NCBI GenBank assembly: GCA_937911395.1
Contig: CALDSI010000017.1
Location: 1 to 39,240, forward strand
Reading direction: 5' to 3'
Origin: an uncultured Labrenzia sp.
Lineage (GTDB): Bacteria > Pseudomonadota > Alphaproteobacteria > Rhizobiales > Stappiaceae
DNA length: 39,240 bases
Shown here: positions 11,343-21,863 of the stretch, piece after piece
How the letters are laid out: every line of letters starts with the position of its first letter
Numbering within the stretch: the first letter of the stretch is position 1
Program-made: the position numbers and the translations under genes
The notes under the pieces: generated by a model
Told to the model about the DNA's origin: nothing
Database searches by the model: none
The model's input: the letters and a program-made list of their open reading frames with translations, nothing else

Positions 11343-11864
11343 TTAATCACCATCAGCTTCAAGTGGCCGGCCAGCATAAGGATCATCAACACCCAAACCG
11401 GCCAATATGGCCGTTTCCAAGCTTTCCATCAGTTCAGCTTCGTCTTTCTCTTGATGATCATAATCGAAAAGATGAAGCAAACCATGAACAGTGAGATGGG
11501 TAAGGTGATTATTAAATTCAATTCCAAGTTCTTTTGCTTCTTTGGCGACTGTCTCATAGCCAAAGACTATGTCGCCGAGCAGAGGGCCATACACATCATC
11601 ATAAGGGTCGCTGCCGGGAAAGGATAACACATTGGTCGGTTTGTCCTTGTCCCGCCACTGATGATTCAGTTTGCGGATCCCCTCATCATTTGTGAAGAGC
11701 AGTGATACCTCGGTTTCTTCCAGAACTTCCAGATCCGCGCCTTTAATTCCTGCTGCAATCGCGGTTTGCGCCAGTTTGATCAACGCGGCCTCATCCGGCC
11801 AGTCACCGGCCTCAACCGCGATATCAATCAAAACCTCTTCAGGCGCATGTTCAACTTCGGTCAC
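11343..11864 (-). CDS. ybeY: Endoribonuclease YbeY
   Basis: PTNVLSFPG and HLTVHGLLHLFDYDHQ zinc-binding motif. Confidence 0.95.
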   Translation of the reverse strand: MTEVEHAPEEVLIDIAVEAGDWPDEAALIKLAQTAIAAGIKGADLEVLEETEVSLLFTNDEGIRKLNHQWRDKDKPTNVLSFPGSDPYDDVYGPLLGDIVFGYETVAKEAKELGIEFNNHLTHLTVHGLLHLFDYDHQEKDEAELMESLETAILAGLGVDDPYAGRPLEADGD

Positions 11865-11874
11865 ACAAGCCCCT

Positions 11875-12996
11875 TCAGGAAGCCGCGGCGCTGCTGCGCG
11901 CCCGTTGATCCTGATCTACGCTGTCTCCTTGACGAGCGGCAAACCGGCGTTCACGTGCTTCTGATTCTTCGCGGGCAGCGTTATCGTAGGCCGTGACAAT
12001 CCGGCCGACCAACTCATGGCGGACAACATCGGTTTCGTTGAACCGGATATGCGCAACGGCTGGAATATCGGTCAGCAGACCCAAAGCTTCGCGCAAGCCG
12101 GATTTCTGCCCAGAGGGCAAATCGATCTGGCTCGGATCGCCGGTCACGATCATCTTTGATCCCTCGCCAAGCCGTGTCAGAAACATTTTCATCTGCATGG
12201 ACGTGGTGTTCTGCGCTTCATCGAGAAGAACCACCGCATTCGACAGGGTGCGGCCACGCATGAAGGCGAGCGGAGCAACCTCGATCATGCCTGACTGGAG
12301 GCCTCTGTCGACCTTTTCAGCCGGCATCATTTCGTAGAGCGCATCGTAGATCGGGCGCAAATAAGGGTCGACCTTGTCTTTCATCTCACCCGGCAGGAAG
12401 CCCAAACGCTCACCGGCCTCAACTGCAGGCCGGGACAGGATCAAACGCGCCACGTCGCCGCGTTCCAGCAGCGCTGCCGCGTAGGCAACCGCGAGGAACG
12501 TTTTACCCGTTCCAGCCGGACCTGTTCCGAAAATCAGATCCGCCCGGTCCATGGACCGGATATAGGCATCCTGTGTTGGCGTGCGCGCCACAATCGTTTT
12601 CCGGCGCGTCGCAATTTGTGCAAACGCCAACCGGGATTTCGGCTCAAGGGTCGGCAATGGAAGCTGGGCTTCGTTGGCAGCCGCCATGCGCAAGGCCCCA
12701 TCGACATCGCCCGGATGAATTTCCTGTCCCTGCAACAAGCGCTGGTACAGAGCTTCCAATGCTGTCCGAGCCTGGGCACAGCCGGCTTGCGAGCCCTTGA
12801 GCGTCACCTGATTGCCGCGAGCAATAGCATCCACACCAAGGCGCTGCTCGATCAAGGCAAGGTTTTGATCAAACTGGCCAAAAAGATCGCCGATCAAACG
12901 GTTATCTTCAAAAGCGAGAACGATGTGGGTCATGTCGGAAGCCGAAGCGGCTTCATCAGAATGCCTGCGGGAAGAAGATTGGCTGTCGCGCGTCAA
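11875..12996 (-). CDS. phoH: PhoH family ATPase
   Basis: DLIFGTGPAGTGKTFLAVAYA...SRPAVEAGERLGFLPGEMKDKVDPYLRPIYDAL...VVLLDEAQNTT; adjacent to ybeY. Confidence 0.95.
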   Translation of the reverse strand: MTRDSQSSSRRHSDEAASASDMTHIVLAFEDNRLIGDLFGQFDQNLALIEQRLGVDAIARGNQVTLKGSQAGCAQARTALEALYQRLLQGQEIHPGDVDGALRMAAANEAQLPLPTLEPKSRLAFAQIATRRKTIVARTPTQDAYIRSMDRADLIFGTGPAGTGKTFLAVAYAAALLERGDVARLILSRPAVEAGERLGFLPGEMKDKVDPYLRPIYDALYEMMPAEKVDRGLQSGMIEVAPLAFMRGRTLSNAVVLLDEAQNTTSMQMKMFLTRLGEGSKMIVTGDPSQIDLPSGQKSGLREALGLLTDIPAVAHIRFNETDVVRHELVGRIVTAYDNAAREESEARERRFAARQGDSVDQDQRARSSAAAS

Positions 12997-13007
12997 ATGA
13001 CGTCTCC

Positions 13008-14468
13008 TTAGGCGGCCGGGGCCGGTATGGCACCGGATCCATCAACAGTATCTTGCCCCGCAATCAGCCGTCCGAACAGCGAATTGCTTCCGATCTCAAC
13101 GATTTCCACCGCTTGTACACTACCGATCATGGACTCTGATGCATCAAGCTGGACCGGCTGCAACCATGGAGACTTGCCAACAAGCTGTCCCGGGTTCCGG
13201 CCCTTCTTTTCCAAAAGCACATCACAGATCATCCCTTTGCGGGACGCATTGAAAGCTTTTTGTTGCTCGCTCAGAAGCGCTTGGAGTTCCTGCAGGCGCG
13301 CAGATTTGACGTCTTCCGGCACCTGATCTTCCATGGTAGCGCCCGGTGTGCCAGGTCGCTGGCTATATTTGAACGAGAAGGCAGAGCCATATTCGACACG
13401 GCGGATCAGATCCATCGTGTCTTCAAAATCCTGATCCGTTTCGCCCGGGAAACCGACAATGAAATCACCGGAAAGGGCGATGTCAGGAGCCGCTTCACGA
13501 ATCCGGTCGATTAGACGGAAGTACTCGTCCCGCGTATGTTTGCGGTTCATGGCCTTCAAGATCTTGTCAGACCCGGACTGCACCGGCAGATGAAGATAGG
13601 GCATCAAGCTCTTCAGCTCGCGGTGGGCTTCAATCAGGTCATCGTCCATGTCACGCGGGTGGCTGGTCGTGTAGCGGAGCCGATCCAGCCCATCGATTTC
13701 CGACAAGCGGCGGAGAAGTTTGCCCAAACCCCAGGTTGACCCATCCGCAGCTTCGCCGTGATAGGCATTGACGTTCTGACCAAGCAGGGTCACTTCCCGC
13801 ACACCAGAGGCCGCCATGCGCTGAGCCTCGGTGACAATCTGCTCCACGGACCGGGAGACTTCGGCACCGCGTGTGTAAGGAACGACGCAGAAGGTACAGA
13901 ATTTGTCGCAGCCTTCTTGAACTGTCAGGAATGCGGCCGGCGGGCGTTTCATGATCGGCTTTTCAGCCCGCGCAGACAAATGGTCAAACTTCGCATCGAT
14001 GTCGAACTCTGTTTCGACAACTTTCTGGCCTTGGCGCGCCTTGTCCAAAAGCGAGGGCAGCTGATGATAGCTCTGCGGACCGACGACCATGTCAACAATC
14101 GGTGCCCTGCGCGAGATCTCCTCGCCTTCCGCCTGCGCCACACAGCCGGCCACACCGACCATCATGTCCTTGCCGGCTTTCGCCCGTTCTTCCTTGACCT
14201 TCCGAATCCGCCCAAGCTCAGAATAGACCTTTTCAGCGGCTTTTTCCCGGATGTGGCAGGTGTTCAGAATGACCAGATCGGCCTCTTCCATGTCTTCTGT
14301 CGTGGAATAGCCCTGGGGTGCCAGCACATCGGTCATGCGCTCACTGTCATATACGTTCATCTGGCAGCCATAGGTGCGCACAAAAACCTTGCGCGTATTG
14401 TCACCTGATGCGGTCTTTGTTTCCGCGGCTGCGGAGGTGTCCAGTTCTGCTTCCTGGCGGCTCGTCAT
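13008..14468 (-). CDS. miaB: tRNA-2-methylthio-N6-dimethylallyladenosine synthase
   Basis: [16 protein letters not shown]...[24 protein letters not shown] (radical SAM CxxxCxxC)...[11 protein letters not shown]. Confidence 0.97.
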   Translation of the reverse strand: MTSRQEAELDTSAAAETKTASGDNTRKVFVRTYGCQMNVYDSERMTDVLAPQGYSTTEDMEEADLVILNTCHIREKAAEKVYSELGRIRKVKEERAKAGKDMMVGVAGCVAQAEGEEISRRAPIVDMVVGPQSYHQLPSLLDKARQGQKVVETEFDIDAKFDHLSARAEKPIMKRPPAAFLTVQEGCDKFCTFCVVPYTRGAEVSRSVEQIVTEAQRMAASGVREVTLLGQNVNAYHGEAADGSTWGLGKLLRRLSEIDGLDRLRYTTSHPRDMDDDLIEAHRELKSLMPYLHLPVQSGSDKILKAMNRKHTRDEYFRLIDRIREAAPDIALSGDFIVGFPGETDQDFEDTMDLIRRVEYGSAFSFKYSQRPGTPGATMEDQVPEDVKSARLQELQALLSEQQKAFNASRKGMICDVLLEKKGRNPGQLVGKSPWLQPVQLDASESMIGSVQAVEIVEIGSNSLFGRLIAGQDTVDGSGAIPAPAA

Positions 14469-14598
14469 TCGCTCCTCATGGTCCTTTTGGGACGGACGGC
14501 ATATCTCGTGGTGATCGTGCTATTGGTGCCAGGCTCTATCTAGCCCGCACCTGTGTCTGCCCGCGCTTAAACACGTCTAAGGCAGGCCGCACCTCAAT

Positions 14599-15465
14599 TC
14601 AGGCGCCAGCTTTAGCGGTTTTTTCTTCATTTGAGAAGAACTCAGGCGCATCGATTTCGTCAGAATCAAACCGTTCGACCGGTTTTTGGCGCAAGGCAGC
14701 CATGGTCAGGGCGCGCACCTCTCGCTCCAACTGCAGAGTCAGGGCTTTCCGGTCCGTTGCAGCATCGACACGAACAGGCTCTCCCCATTGGACCGCAACG
14801 TCGAGAGCACCATGCCGAAAGATACCCCAAAGATGGCCCGCCAACTCCATATCCCCGTACCAAGCGACGTGCGGACGGTGCACACGCCCCATCGGCATCC
14901 CGAACAAGCCCTGATAGGCAATTGACAATGGCTGGACCCAAACCGTGGTGTCTTGGTCATTTCCCGCGGCGCGCGTTGCAGCTCCTAACAGAGCCGACCG
15001 GAACGGCAAAACGCAATTCCCATCGTTGGATGTGCCTTCCGCAAAGAGCACCATGGCATCGCCCTCTGCCATGCGGCCCGCAATCGTGTCAGCAACTTCT
15101 GCCGTTTGCGATCGCCGGGTTCGGTTGACAAAAACCGTCCTTTGAAGCTTGGCAAACAGACCAAAGACCGGCCAGCCGGAAACTTCCGACTTGGCGATAA
15201 AGGACAGCGGCATCAAAGAACCGATAATGGTGATATCCACCCAGGATGCATGGTTGGCGGCAATCAACAAAGGACGCTCTGCCGCCGGCTGGCCTTCCTG
15301 ATGAATGCGTATACCAACGAGACGGGTTGCAATCTTGTGCCAGAGATGAGGAAGGTGTTTCTGGATTGGGAGGTTCAGTTTCACTGCAACCCACTGCAGT
15401 GGAATCAAGATCAGCGAGACGACCGTTAAAACCAGGATCGTCAAAACCGCCTTGATTTCAGCCAT
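14599..15465 (-). CDS. plsC: 1-acyl-sn-glycerol-3-phosphate acyltransferase family protein
   Basis: ANHASWVDITIIGSL (HX4D motif) and LFAEGTSNDGN; ATG 15465 overlaps the fur 3' end by 8 bp. Confidence 0.88.
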   Translation of the reverse strand: MAEIKAVLTILVLTVVSLILIPLQWVAVKLNLPIQKHLPHLWHKIATRLVGIRIHQEGQPAAERPLLIAANHASWVDITIIGSLMPLSFIAKSEVSGWPVFGLFAKLQRTVFVNRTRRSQTAEVADTIAGRMAEGDAMVLFAEGTSNDGNCVLPFRSALLGAATRAAGNDQDTTVWVQPLSIAYQGLFGMPMGRVHRPHVAWYGDMELAGHLWGIFRHGALDVAVQWGEPVRVDAATDRKALTLQLEREVRALTMAALRQKPVERFDSDEIDAPEFFSNEEKTAKAGA

Positions 15466-15916
15466 CGGTGTCCCCGCCCTTTTTCGGATCGATCGGAACG
15501 CCATAAAGTTCCAATCGGTGATCCACCAGCTTGTAGCCCAGCTTTTTGGCAATGAACTCCTGCAAGGCCTCGATTTCCTCGTTCCGGAACTCGATCACCT
15601 GTCCGCTGCGCAGATCAATAAGATGATCGTGATGCTCATCGGGCACAGTTTCATAGCGGGAGCGGCCATCGCGAAAATCATGTCGCTCAACCATGCCGGC
15701 ATCTTCAAACAGTTTGACGGTGCGGTAGACTGTGGAGATGGAGATTTTCGGGTCAATCGCAACGGAGCGGCGATAGAGCTCCTCGACGTCCGGATGCTCT
15801 TCTGAGGCATGCTCGATCACCGAGGCAATCACGCGGCGCTGTTCGGTCATGCGCATGCCTTTTTGGACGCAAAGTTCCACCAGTGATAGTGTCCGCTCGT
15901 CCGTCATAAACTCCAA
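15458..15916 (-). CDS. fur: Fur family metalloregulator (Fur/Mur-type)
   Basis: MRMTEQRRVIASVIEHASEEHPDVEELYRRSVAIDPKISISTVYRTVKLFEDAGMVERHDF...HHDHLIDLRSGQVIEF. Confidence 0.9.
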   Translation of the reverse strand: MEFMTDERTLSLVELCVQKGMRMTEQRRVIASVIEHASEEHPDVEELYRRSVAIDPKISISTVYRTVKLFEDAGMVERHDFRDGRSRYETVPDEHHDHLIDLRSGQVIEFRNEEIEALQEFIAKKLGYKLVDHRLELYGVPIDPKKGGDTDG

Positions 15917-15950
15917 TTGCCTTCCGCTTGCGGTTGGGTCTCAAAGCGCT

Positions 15951-16439
15951 CTAACCAAGATCGACGCGCATGACAAGCGCTGTCCCGTCTCCTCCACTGT
16001 CGCTGTAATACCCTTTTCGCTGGCCAACTTCCCGGAATCCGAGGGAGCGGTACAGCAAAATGGCGGCTTCATTTGCCGAATCCACTTCCAGAAACAAGCT
16101 CTTGCAGCGTTCTCCATAGAGGCGGAACAAACCGGCCTCCATCAGCTTCTTTCCAATCCCGCGGCCACGCTGACGTGGACGTACAGCGATCGTGATAACT
16201 TCCGCTTCATCCGCGACTGTTCTGAGGATTAAAAAACCAAGTGGCCCTTGTGTTCCGTAAGGGCTCGCCCGCCGCGCGACCAGAATGGACGTTCCGGATT
16301 GCGCTTTCATGCGGGCAAGCTCTTCTACATCCCAGGCATGTTTGAATGAATCAGCGTGGATTTCGGCGACCTTCAGCAGATCTTCGTCCAGCGCCTCTTC
16401 AACGACCGGCGGCTGGCTCCAGAACCACCAAAAACTCAT
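15951..16439 (-). CDS. rimI: Ribosomal-protein-alanine N-acetyltransferase-like GNAT protein
   Basis: GNAT motif VRPRQRGRGIGKKLMEAGL...LEVDSANEAAILLYRSLGFREVGQRKGYY; 4-bp overlap with tsaB. Confidence 0.88.
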   Translation of the reverse strand: MSFWWFWSQPPVVEEALDEDLLKVAEIHADSFKHAWDVEELARMKAQSGTSILVARRASPYGTQGPLGFLILRTVADEAEVITIAVRPRQRGRGIGKKLMEAGLFRLYGERCKSLFLEVDSANEAAILLYRSLGFREVGQRKGYYSDSGGDGTALVMRVDLG

Positions 16440-17113
16440 TGCCGTTCAATCCTTCCCTTCATCTGCGGCGTCGCATCCGGTGGCCGCAAATACAATGGGG
16501 AGGGGGACGCCCTTCGCGGATCCGTTATGAGACCAAGTTCGGCAACGGCCCGTATTCCCGGATACCCGCACCTGGAAATCACGCGAGTGTTTTCTGCTCC
16601 CACTGCATCGGCAACACGGTCTGCCGCCGAACCGGCAAATCTTATGTCCTCAGGCAGTGTCCTTGCAAGATCTGACAGGGTATGGACACCAGGAAAGTCA
16701 AGCGGTTCGCCATCGTGAGAAAAGAGCTGACAATATACTTCGTCGCCTTTTCCGGTGAGAGCGACGAGGATCGCAGGACCATTGTCGCTGGGCGCACAGG
16801 ACCGTGCAATCGCCGCCAAAGTTGTGACACCGACAACCGGCTTTTCCAGAACCAGGCCGAAGCCGCTGGCTACGGCCAACCCGACACGAAGACCGGTGAA
16901 ACTTCCCGGTCCGACAGTTACAGCAACCCGATCGAGATCGGAGAAGGCTGTCGAGCTCTCGGCCATCACGGTTCCGATCATATCCGTGAGCTTTTCCGCA
17001 TGACCACGGCCGATCTCTTCGCCGCGGGTTTCGAAACACGCTGAGGTAGTGCCATCATCAAGAACGGCGGCGGCGCAATTGGCCAGTGCTGTATCGATTG
17101 CCAGAACACGCAT
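16436..17113 (-). CDS. tsaB: tRNA threonylcarbamoyladenosine biosynthesis protein TsaB
   Basis: MRVLAIDTALANCAAAVLDD...VGPGSFTGLRVGLAVASGFG. Confidence 0.94.
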   Translation of the reverse strand: MRVLAIDTALANCAAAVLDDGTTSACFETRGEEIGRGHAEKLTDMIGTVMAESSTAFSDLDRVAVTVGPGSFTGLRVGLAVASGFGLVLEKPVVGVTTLAAIARSCAPSDNGPAILVALTGKGDEVYCQLFSHDGEPLDFPGVHTLSDLARTLPEDIRFAGSAADRVADAVGAENTRVISRCGYPGIRAVAELGLITDPRRASPSPLYLRPPDATPQMKGRIERQ

Positions 17114-17212
17114 GATAACTTGCCACTACCCCGGCAGCCCCGCAGAGTCGAGCCGGGCTTTGGATCTAGGTCCAATGGGGGGCTTGAAACCCACAGAGAA
17201 ATACCAGCGGGA

Positions 17213-17241
17213 ATAAAAAGGCCCGGCATGCAGGCCGGGCC
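17213..17241 (-). terminator. Putative Rho-independent terminator downstream of the nfuA-like gene
   Basis: GGCCCGGC-ATGCAG-GCCGGGCC, 8-bp perfect stem, followed on the minus strand by TTTTTATTC. Confidence 0.8.
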
Positions 17242-17265
17242 AATAAATCAAAGCGGAAAATCGTT

Positions 17266-17823
17266 TTAGATTGGACGCACTTCCTCAACTTCCGGCACAA
17301 AGTGGCGCAGAAGATTCTGGATGCCGTGCTGAAGCGTTGCGGTCGAAGACGGGCATCCAGCGCAGGCACCGCGCATGGAAAGGTAGACGATCCCCTCCTT
17401 GAAGCCCTTGAATGTGATGTCGCCGCCGTCTTGCGCGACAGCAGGACGCACACGGGTTTCGAGCAACTCTTTAATGGTCGCGACAGTTTCCTGATCGCCG
17501 TCCTCAAAGAACTCGCCTTCTTCGATGTCTTCACTTTCACCGGCGTTCATAACCGGCTGGCCCGACATAAACTGCTCCATGATGACGCCGAGAATTGCAG
17601 GCTTCATGTGCTGCCAATCCGTATCGTCCTTGGTTACAGTCACAAAATCATGGCCAAAAAAAACGGCCGCAACCCCCGGCACGTCAAAAAGTTTCTCCGC
17701 AAGAGGAGATGCGCCAGCATCGGCCTTGGACCGGAAATCATACGTCCCTTCCGGCAGGACAATCCGGCCTGGAAGAAACTTGAGAGTTGCCGGGTTCGGT
17801 GTGGCTTCGGTTTGAATGAACAT
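17266..17823 (-). CDS. NifU/NfuA-like Fe-S scaffold protein
   Basis: MFIQTEATPNPATLKFLPGR (Nfu_N domain) and VRPAVAQDGGDITFKGFKEGIVYLSMRGACAGCPSSTATLQHGIQNLL (NifU CxxC domain). ATG 17823 preferred over the track start 17910. Confidence 0.93.
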   Translation of the reverse strand: MFIQTEATPNPATLKFLPGRIVLPEGTYDFRSKADAGASPLAEKLFDVPGVAAVFFGHDFVTVTKDDTDWQHMKPAILGVIMEQFMSGQPVMNAGESEDIEEGEFFEDGDQETVATIKELLETRVRPAVAQDGGDITFKGFKEGIVYLSMRGACAGCPSSTATLQHGIQNLLRHFVPEVEEVRPI

Positions 17824-18017
17824 GTTTTCCGTCCTTGCGCTGTCGCGCTGTGTCACCTGTGCGCCCAATTTGGCAAATGTGCTTGCGGCCTCTCCATCAT
17901 CGCAAAACACCGATATGATGTTGTAACCGATCCCGCTTCAGTTTGGAACCGTTAAAAACTAGATAGGTTTTAACCGCTGGGGATCAAGCGCCTGAAGCGT
18001 CTATGTCCAGCGGGCGG

Positions 18018-18512
18018 TCAGGCCAGAGCCGCGATGGAATCATCATCCAGATTGCCTGGAACGATGGTCACAGGGATCGGAAAGGTTCCCGCGGACTTGC
18101 CAGCGATCGAGGAAACCAACGGCCCCGGCCCATCCGCGTTGGTGCTTGCCGCCAAAACGAGGATGGCTATATCGGCATCAGCCTCAATCAGCTCGAGGAT
18201 TTCCTCACTCATGGTACCTTCTCGGATAACCGTTTCCGGTTCCGTGCGGGCAACCGAGCGAACCCGTTGCGCAGCTTTTGCCAGCGTGGCTTCTGCCTCT
18301 TGGTGCGCTTCGGCACGCATAATGTCCTCAACACCCAGCCAATGCTGGAAATCTCCGCGTGCGATGATGAACAGCAATGTGACCACACCACTGGTGCGCG
18401 CTGCCCTCTTGGCTGCATAGACAATTGCGCGATCACATTCCGGTGTGTCGTCGACCACCACCAGAAACTTCCGGCGGTGGCCCTCTTCGTTACTTTTTCG
18501 AATTGCTACCAT
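18018..18512 (-). CDS. Universal stress protein (UspA) family
   Basis: KFLVVVDDTPECDRAIVYAAKRAARTSGVVTLLFI; typical Usp size and fold pattern. Confidence 0.88.
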   Translation of the reverse strand: MVAIRKSNEEGHRRKFLVVVDDTPECDRAIVYAAKRAARTSGVVTLLFIIARGDFQHWLGVEDIMRAEAHQEAEATLAKAAQRVRSVARTEPETVIREGTMSEEILELIEADADIAILVLAASTNADGPGPLVSSIAGKSAGTFPIPVTIVPGNLDDDSIAALA

Positions 18513-18581
18513 GACCGCATGCTGCCATCGGTCCCGGCAAGCCGCAAGCGGCGAATTCGCAGCCTGCGGTACCGGTTCAAA

Positions 18582-19886
18582 TTACAGAATAAACTTCGAC
18601 AGATCGACATTCTTCGCCAGATCGCCAATGTTCTCGCGAACGAACTCTGCCGTGATTTCGACCTCTTCCCCAGACCGGTCCGGTGCCGTGAAAGAGATTT
18701 CATCCAGAATCCGTTCCATGACGGTCTGCAAACGCCGCGCACCGATGTTTTCGACAGACCCGTTCAGATCCACGGCCACCGACGCGATTTCCTCAATGGA
18801 ATCCTCGGTGAACGACAGTTTCAAGCCCTCAGTTTCCATCAGGGCGACATACTGTTTGATCAGGCTGGCCTCAGGCTCTGTCAGGATCGCCCGGAAATCT
18901 TCCTTGGTCAGTGCCCGCAACTCAACCCGGATCGGCAAGCGTCCCTGCAACTCGGGCAAAAGATCCGAGGGCTTGGCAACATGGAACGCGCCAGACGCAA
19001 TGAACAGAATATGGTCGGTGCGAACCGGGCCATGTTTGGTCGACACGACCGTACCCTCGATCAGCGGCAAAAGATCGCGTTGAACGCCCTCTCGCGAAAC
19101 ATCACCACCGGCGCGGCCTTCCCGGGCGCAGATCTTGTCGATCTCATCGAGAAATACAATGCCTGAATTTTCGACAAGCGAGATAGCTTCCTCGACGATC
19201 TTGTCTTCATCCAGAAGCTTGTCGGATTCCGCATTCACCAAGAGCTGATGGGAATCACGCACATTTGTCCGCTTCGTTTTCGTTTGGCCGCCAAACGCCT
19301 TGCCGAGCAGATCCGAGACATTCATCACACCGACGCTCGCACCCGGCATGCCCGGCAAGTCAAAGCTTGGCATTTGTGCCTGTGCCGGCACTTCCACCTC
19401 AATTTCCTTGTCGTCCATCTCACCGTCGCGGAGCTTGGTGCGGAAGCTCTCCCGGGTCGCCGGGCTGGCATTTGAACCAACCAGCGCATCCAGAACGCGC
19501 TCCTCTGCCAAGACATGGGCCTTGGCTTTAACGGACTCCCGTTTTTCCTCGCGCACAAGCGAGATACCGGCTTCCACAAGGTCACGAACGATCTGCTCAA
19601 CGTCCCGGCCCACATAGCCGACTTCGGTGAACTTGGTGGCCTCAACCTTGGAAAAAGGAGCCCGCGCCAGTTTCGCCAAACGCCGGGAGATCTCGGTTTT
19701 GCCGACACCGGTCGGGCCGATCATGAGGATGTTCTTTGGCAGAACCTCTTCGCGCATCTGTCCCTCAAGCTGCTGGCGGCGCCAGCGGTTGCGCAAGGCA
19801 ATGGCGACCGCCCGTTTGGCGTCCTTCTGGCCAACGATGTAGCGATCGAGTTCAGATACAATTTCACGCGGAGAAAAGTCAGTCAT
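18582..19886 (-). CDS. hslU: HslUV protease ATPase subunit HslU
   Basis: [37 protein letters not shown]...[45 protein letters not shown]. Confidence 0.97.
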   Translation of the reverse strand: MTDFSPREIVSELDRYIVGQKDAKRAVAIALRNRWRRQQLEGQMREEVLPKNILMIGPTGVGKTEISRRLAKLARAPFSKVEATKFTEVGYVGRDVEQIVRDLVEAGISLVREEKRESVKAKAHVLAEERVLDALVGSNASPATRESFRTKLRDGEMDDKEIEVEVPAQAQMPSFDLPGMPGASVGVMNVSDLLGKAFGGQTKTKRTNVRDSHQLLVNAESDKLLDEDKIVEEAISLVENSGIVFLDEIDKICAREGRAGGDVSREGVQRDLLPLIEGTVVSTKHGPVRTDHILFIASGAFHVAKPSDLLPELQGRLPIRVELRALTKEDFRAILTEPEASLIKQYVALMETEGLKLSFTEDSIEEIASVAVDLNGSVENIGARRLQTVMERILDEISFTAPDRSGEEVEITAEFVRENIGDLAKNVDLSKFIL

Positions 19887-19927
19887 TCAGGGGTTTCACT
19901 CGCACAGAAGTAGATGATCATTGCCGG

Positions 19928-21130
19928 TTATGTGGTCGCAGGAAGGTAGCGCAGCAAGGGCTGACCTGAAAAGGGCGCCAAAAGCGCGCGCCGCAGCAGG
20001 CTCCAGCCGGAGCCAATCAGCAGTATGAAACCACCCAGCAACAATAAGGTTACCGCAAAGGCGGCCTCTTCCGAAACATTGGCTTCCAGGATCAGATACC
20101 CGATTGCAAAACCAAGATAGCTCATTGCGGATACCAGGAGGGCGCGCCGGTCAACAACCAGCGCAACGATTGCCAGGATCATGAAGAGCGCAATGACAGC
20201 AACCGAATAACCGACCGAACCTTGGCCTGAGTAACTGGAGACCAGGGCAAGGATCGAATGCACGATAAACGGTGCAGCCATCAGATGAAGCCAAAAGGCC
20301 TTGTCGGAATTTAGCGTTACCCTTGCTGGGTCCTTGATGTCTTAGCTCATCGCCAGCGCAAAGGTAACGAGCCCAAGAGCCAAGAAGAAACCAACGTGAT
20401 GCCGGTCGATCAGCCCGGGGGCCGCCATCTCGATAAGCACAGCCACGATAAACAGGCATCCGCCAGTAATCCCTGCAATCCCAACCGGAACCTTGAAGCG
20501 GAGGTAAAACAGCACCGCGCCTGCAAGGGCAACCAACGAGGTAGGGATTACCAGCCAGGTTTCATAGTTTTGCCGCCAGCCACCGAGGCTCAGACCCGTC
20601 AGATCCTGATCAACGACCAGTCCGAAACAGGCCATGAAGAAAAACGGTGTGAATGCAAGGCTCAGCAGGAAAGATGGCAGAGCCAATCGCATACGGCGGG
20701 AGAAAACTTCTGCCAGCCCCCAAATGGATACAGCGCCAACAGCGGAGATGGCCCAAGCCGGCAACAGGTTCTGCAAACCATAAATCAGCCCGACCATCAG
20801 TATCCCGATCCCAAGGCTGATAAAAATATCATGGAAGCCGCGCACGAACCGCACTTCTTCGATGTCCGCGTGCGGCATTGTTTCAGCCAATGGACTGGTA
20901 ATGCCGCGGCGGGTCCAGAAATCGGTGAGCCGCTCAGCCTGGTCCTCGGTCAAAATGCCCTCGGAGACGGCGGCCGCCAACCGCGCTGAATCCAGCGGGC
21001 TCTCTCTGTTGTTCAACTTTTGGCTCGCCTCGCTCAAGGGATCCTCCGTCCGGTATGCAAAGAAGTCAGTTTGCCCGAATTTTTCAAGCTCCCGCCAACC
21101 GGTCATGCAAGCTAGGCGAAAGCAGTGCAA
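19928..21130 (-). pseudogene. Multi-TM membrane protein interrupted by an in-frame TAA (20342-20344); track shows it as two ORFs (20342..21130 and 19928..20281)
   Basis: The two ORFs are in the same frame. Continuous translation ...GLVTFALAMS-*-DIKDPARVTLNSDKAFWLHLMAAPFIVHSILALVSS... suggests one ~400-aa protein split by a single stop. Confidence 0.7.
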
Positions 21131-21204
21131 TCATAGTTTCGATGTCACGCAATTGCATGTGCCTTGCATTGATCTGGATCGTTTACGGGATTTGGAAGAC
21201 CAGC

Positions 21205-21765
21205 TCATTCGGCGGTTTCGAGGACTTCCACCGTGATGCTTTCGTTGGTGTAGACGCAGATCTCTGCGGCCACGGCCATTGCCTTGCGAGCGATCGTCTC
21301 CGCGTCGAAATCGGTGTCCGCCAAGGCGCGTCCAGCTGCCAGCGCGTAGTTGCCACCAGAGCCGATTCCCATAATCCCGCCTTCCGGCTCCAAGACGTCG
21401 CCTGTCCCAGTCAGAACAAGAGACGTATTCTTGTCTGCAACCAGCATCATGGCTTCCAGCTTGCGCAGGTACCGGTCTGTCCGCCAATCCTTGGCCAGTT
21501 CGACACACGCACGCATCAACTGGCCCGGATACTGTTCAAGCTTGGATTCCAGACGCTCAAACAAGGTGAAGGCATCGGCCGTTGCCCCCGCAAATCCGGC
21601 AATCACCTCGCCTTTTGCAAGCGGGCGGACCTTGCGGGCCGTGTGCTTGATAACGGTTTGTCCCAGCGATACCTGACCATCGCCCGCGATAACCACTTTG
21701 CCGCCCTTGCGGACCATCATGATGGTGGTGCCGTGCCAAACGGCCGGCTCACGCGATTCGCTCAT
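21205..21765 (-). CDS. hslV: HslUV protease peptidase subunit HslV
   Basis: [37 protein letters not shown]...[30 protein letters not shown]. Confidence 0.97.
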   Translation of the reverse strand: MSESREPAVWHGTTIMMVRKGGKVVIAGDGQVSLGQTVIKHTARKVRPLAKGEVIAGFAGATADAFTLFERLESKLEQYPGQLMRACVELAKDWRTDRYLRKLEAMMLVADKNTSLVLTGTGDVLEPEGGIMGIGSGGNYALAAGRALADTDFDAETIARKAMAVAAEICVYTNESITVEVLETAE

Positions 21766-21863
21766 CTAATCCTCATAATGTCTTTGGTGCGGCGCTGTAT
21801 GTAAGTACCCTGCCACAGTTTGAAAAGCGACCAGGGCGAGGAGACTGCTTTCACTCGCCTAAT

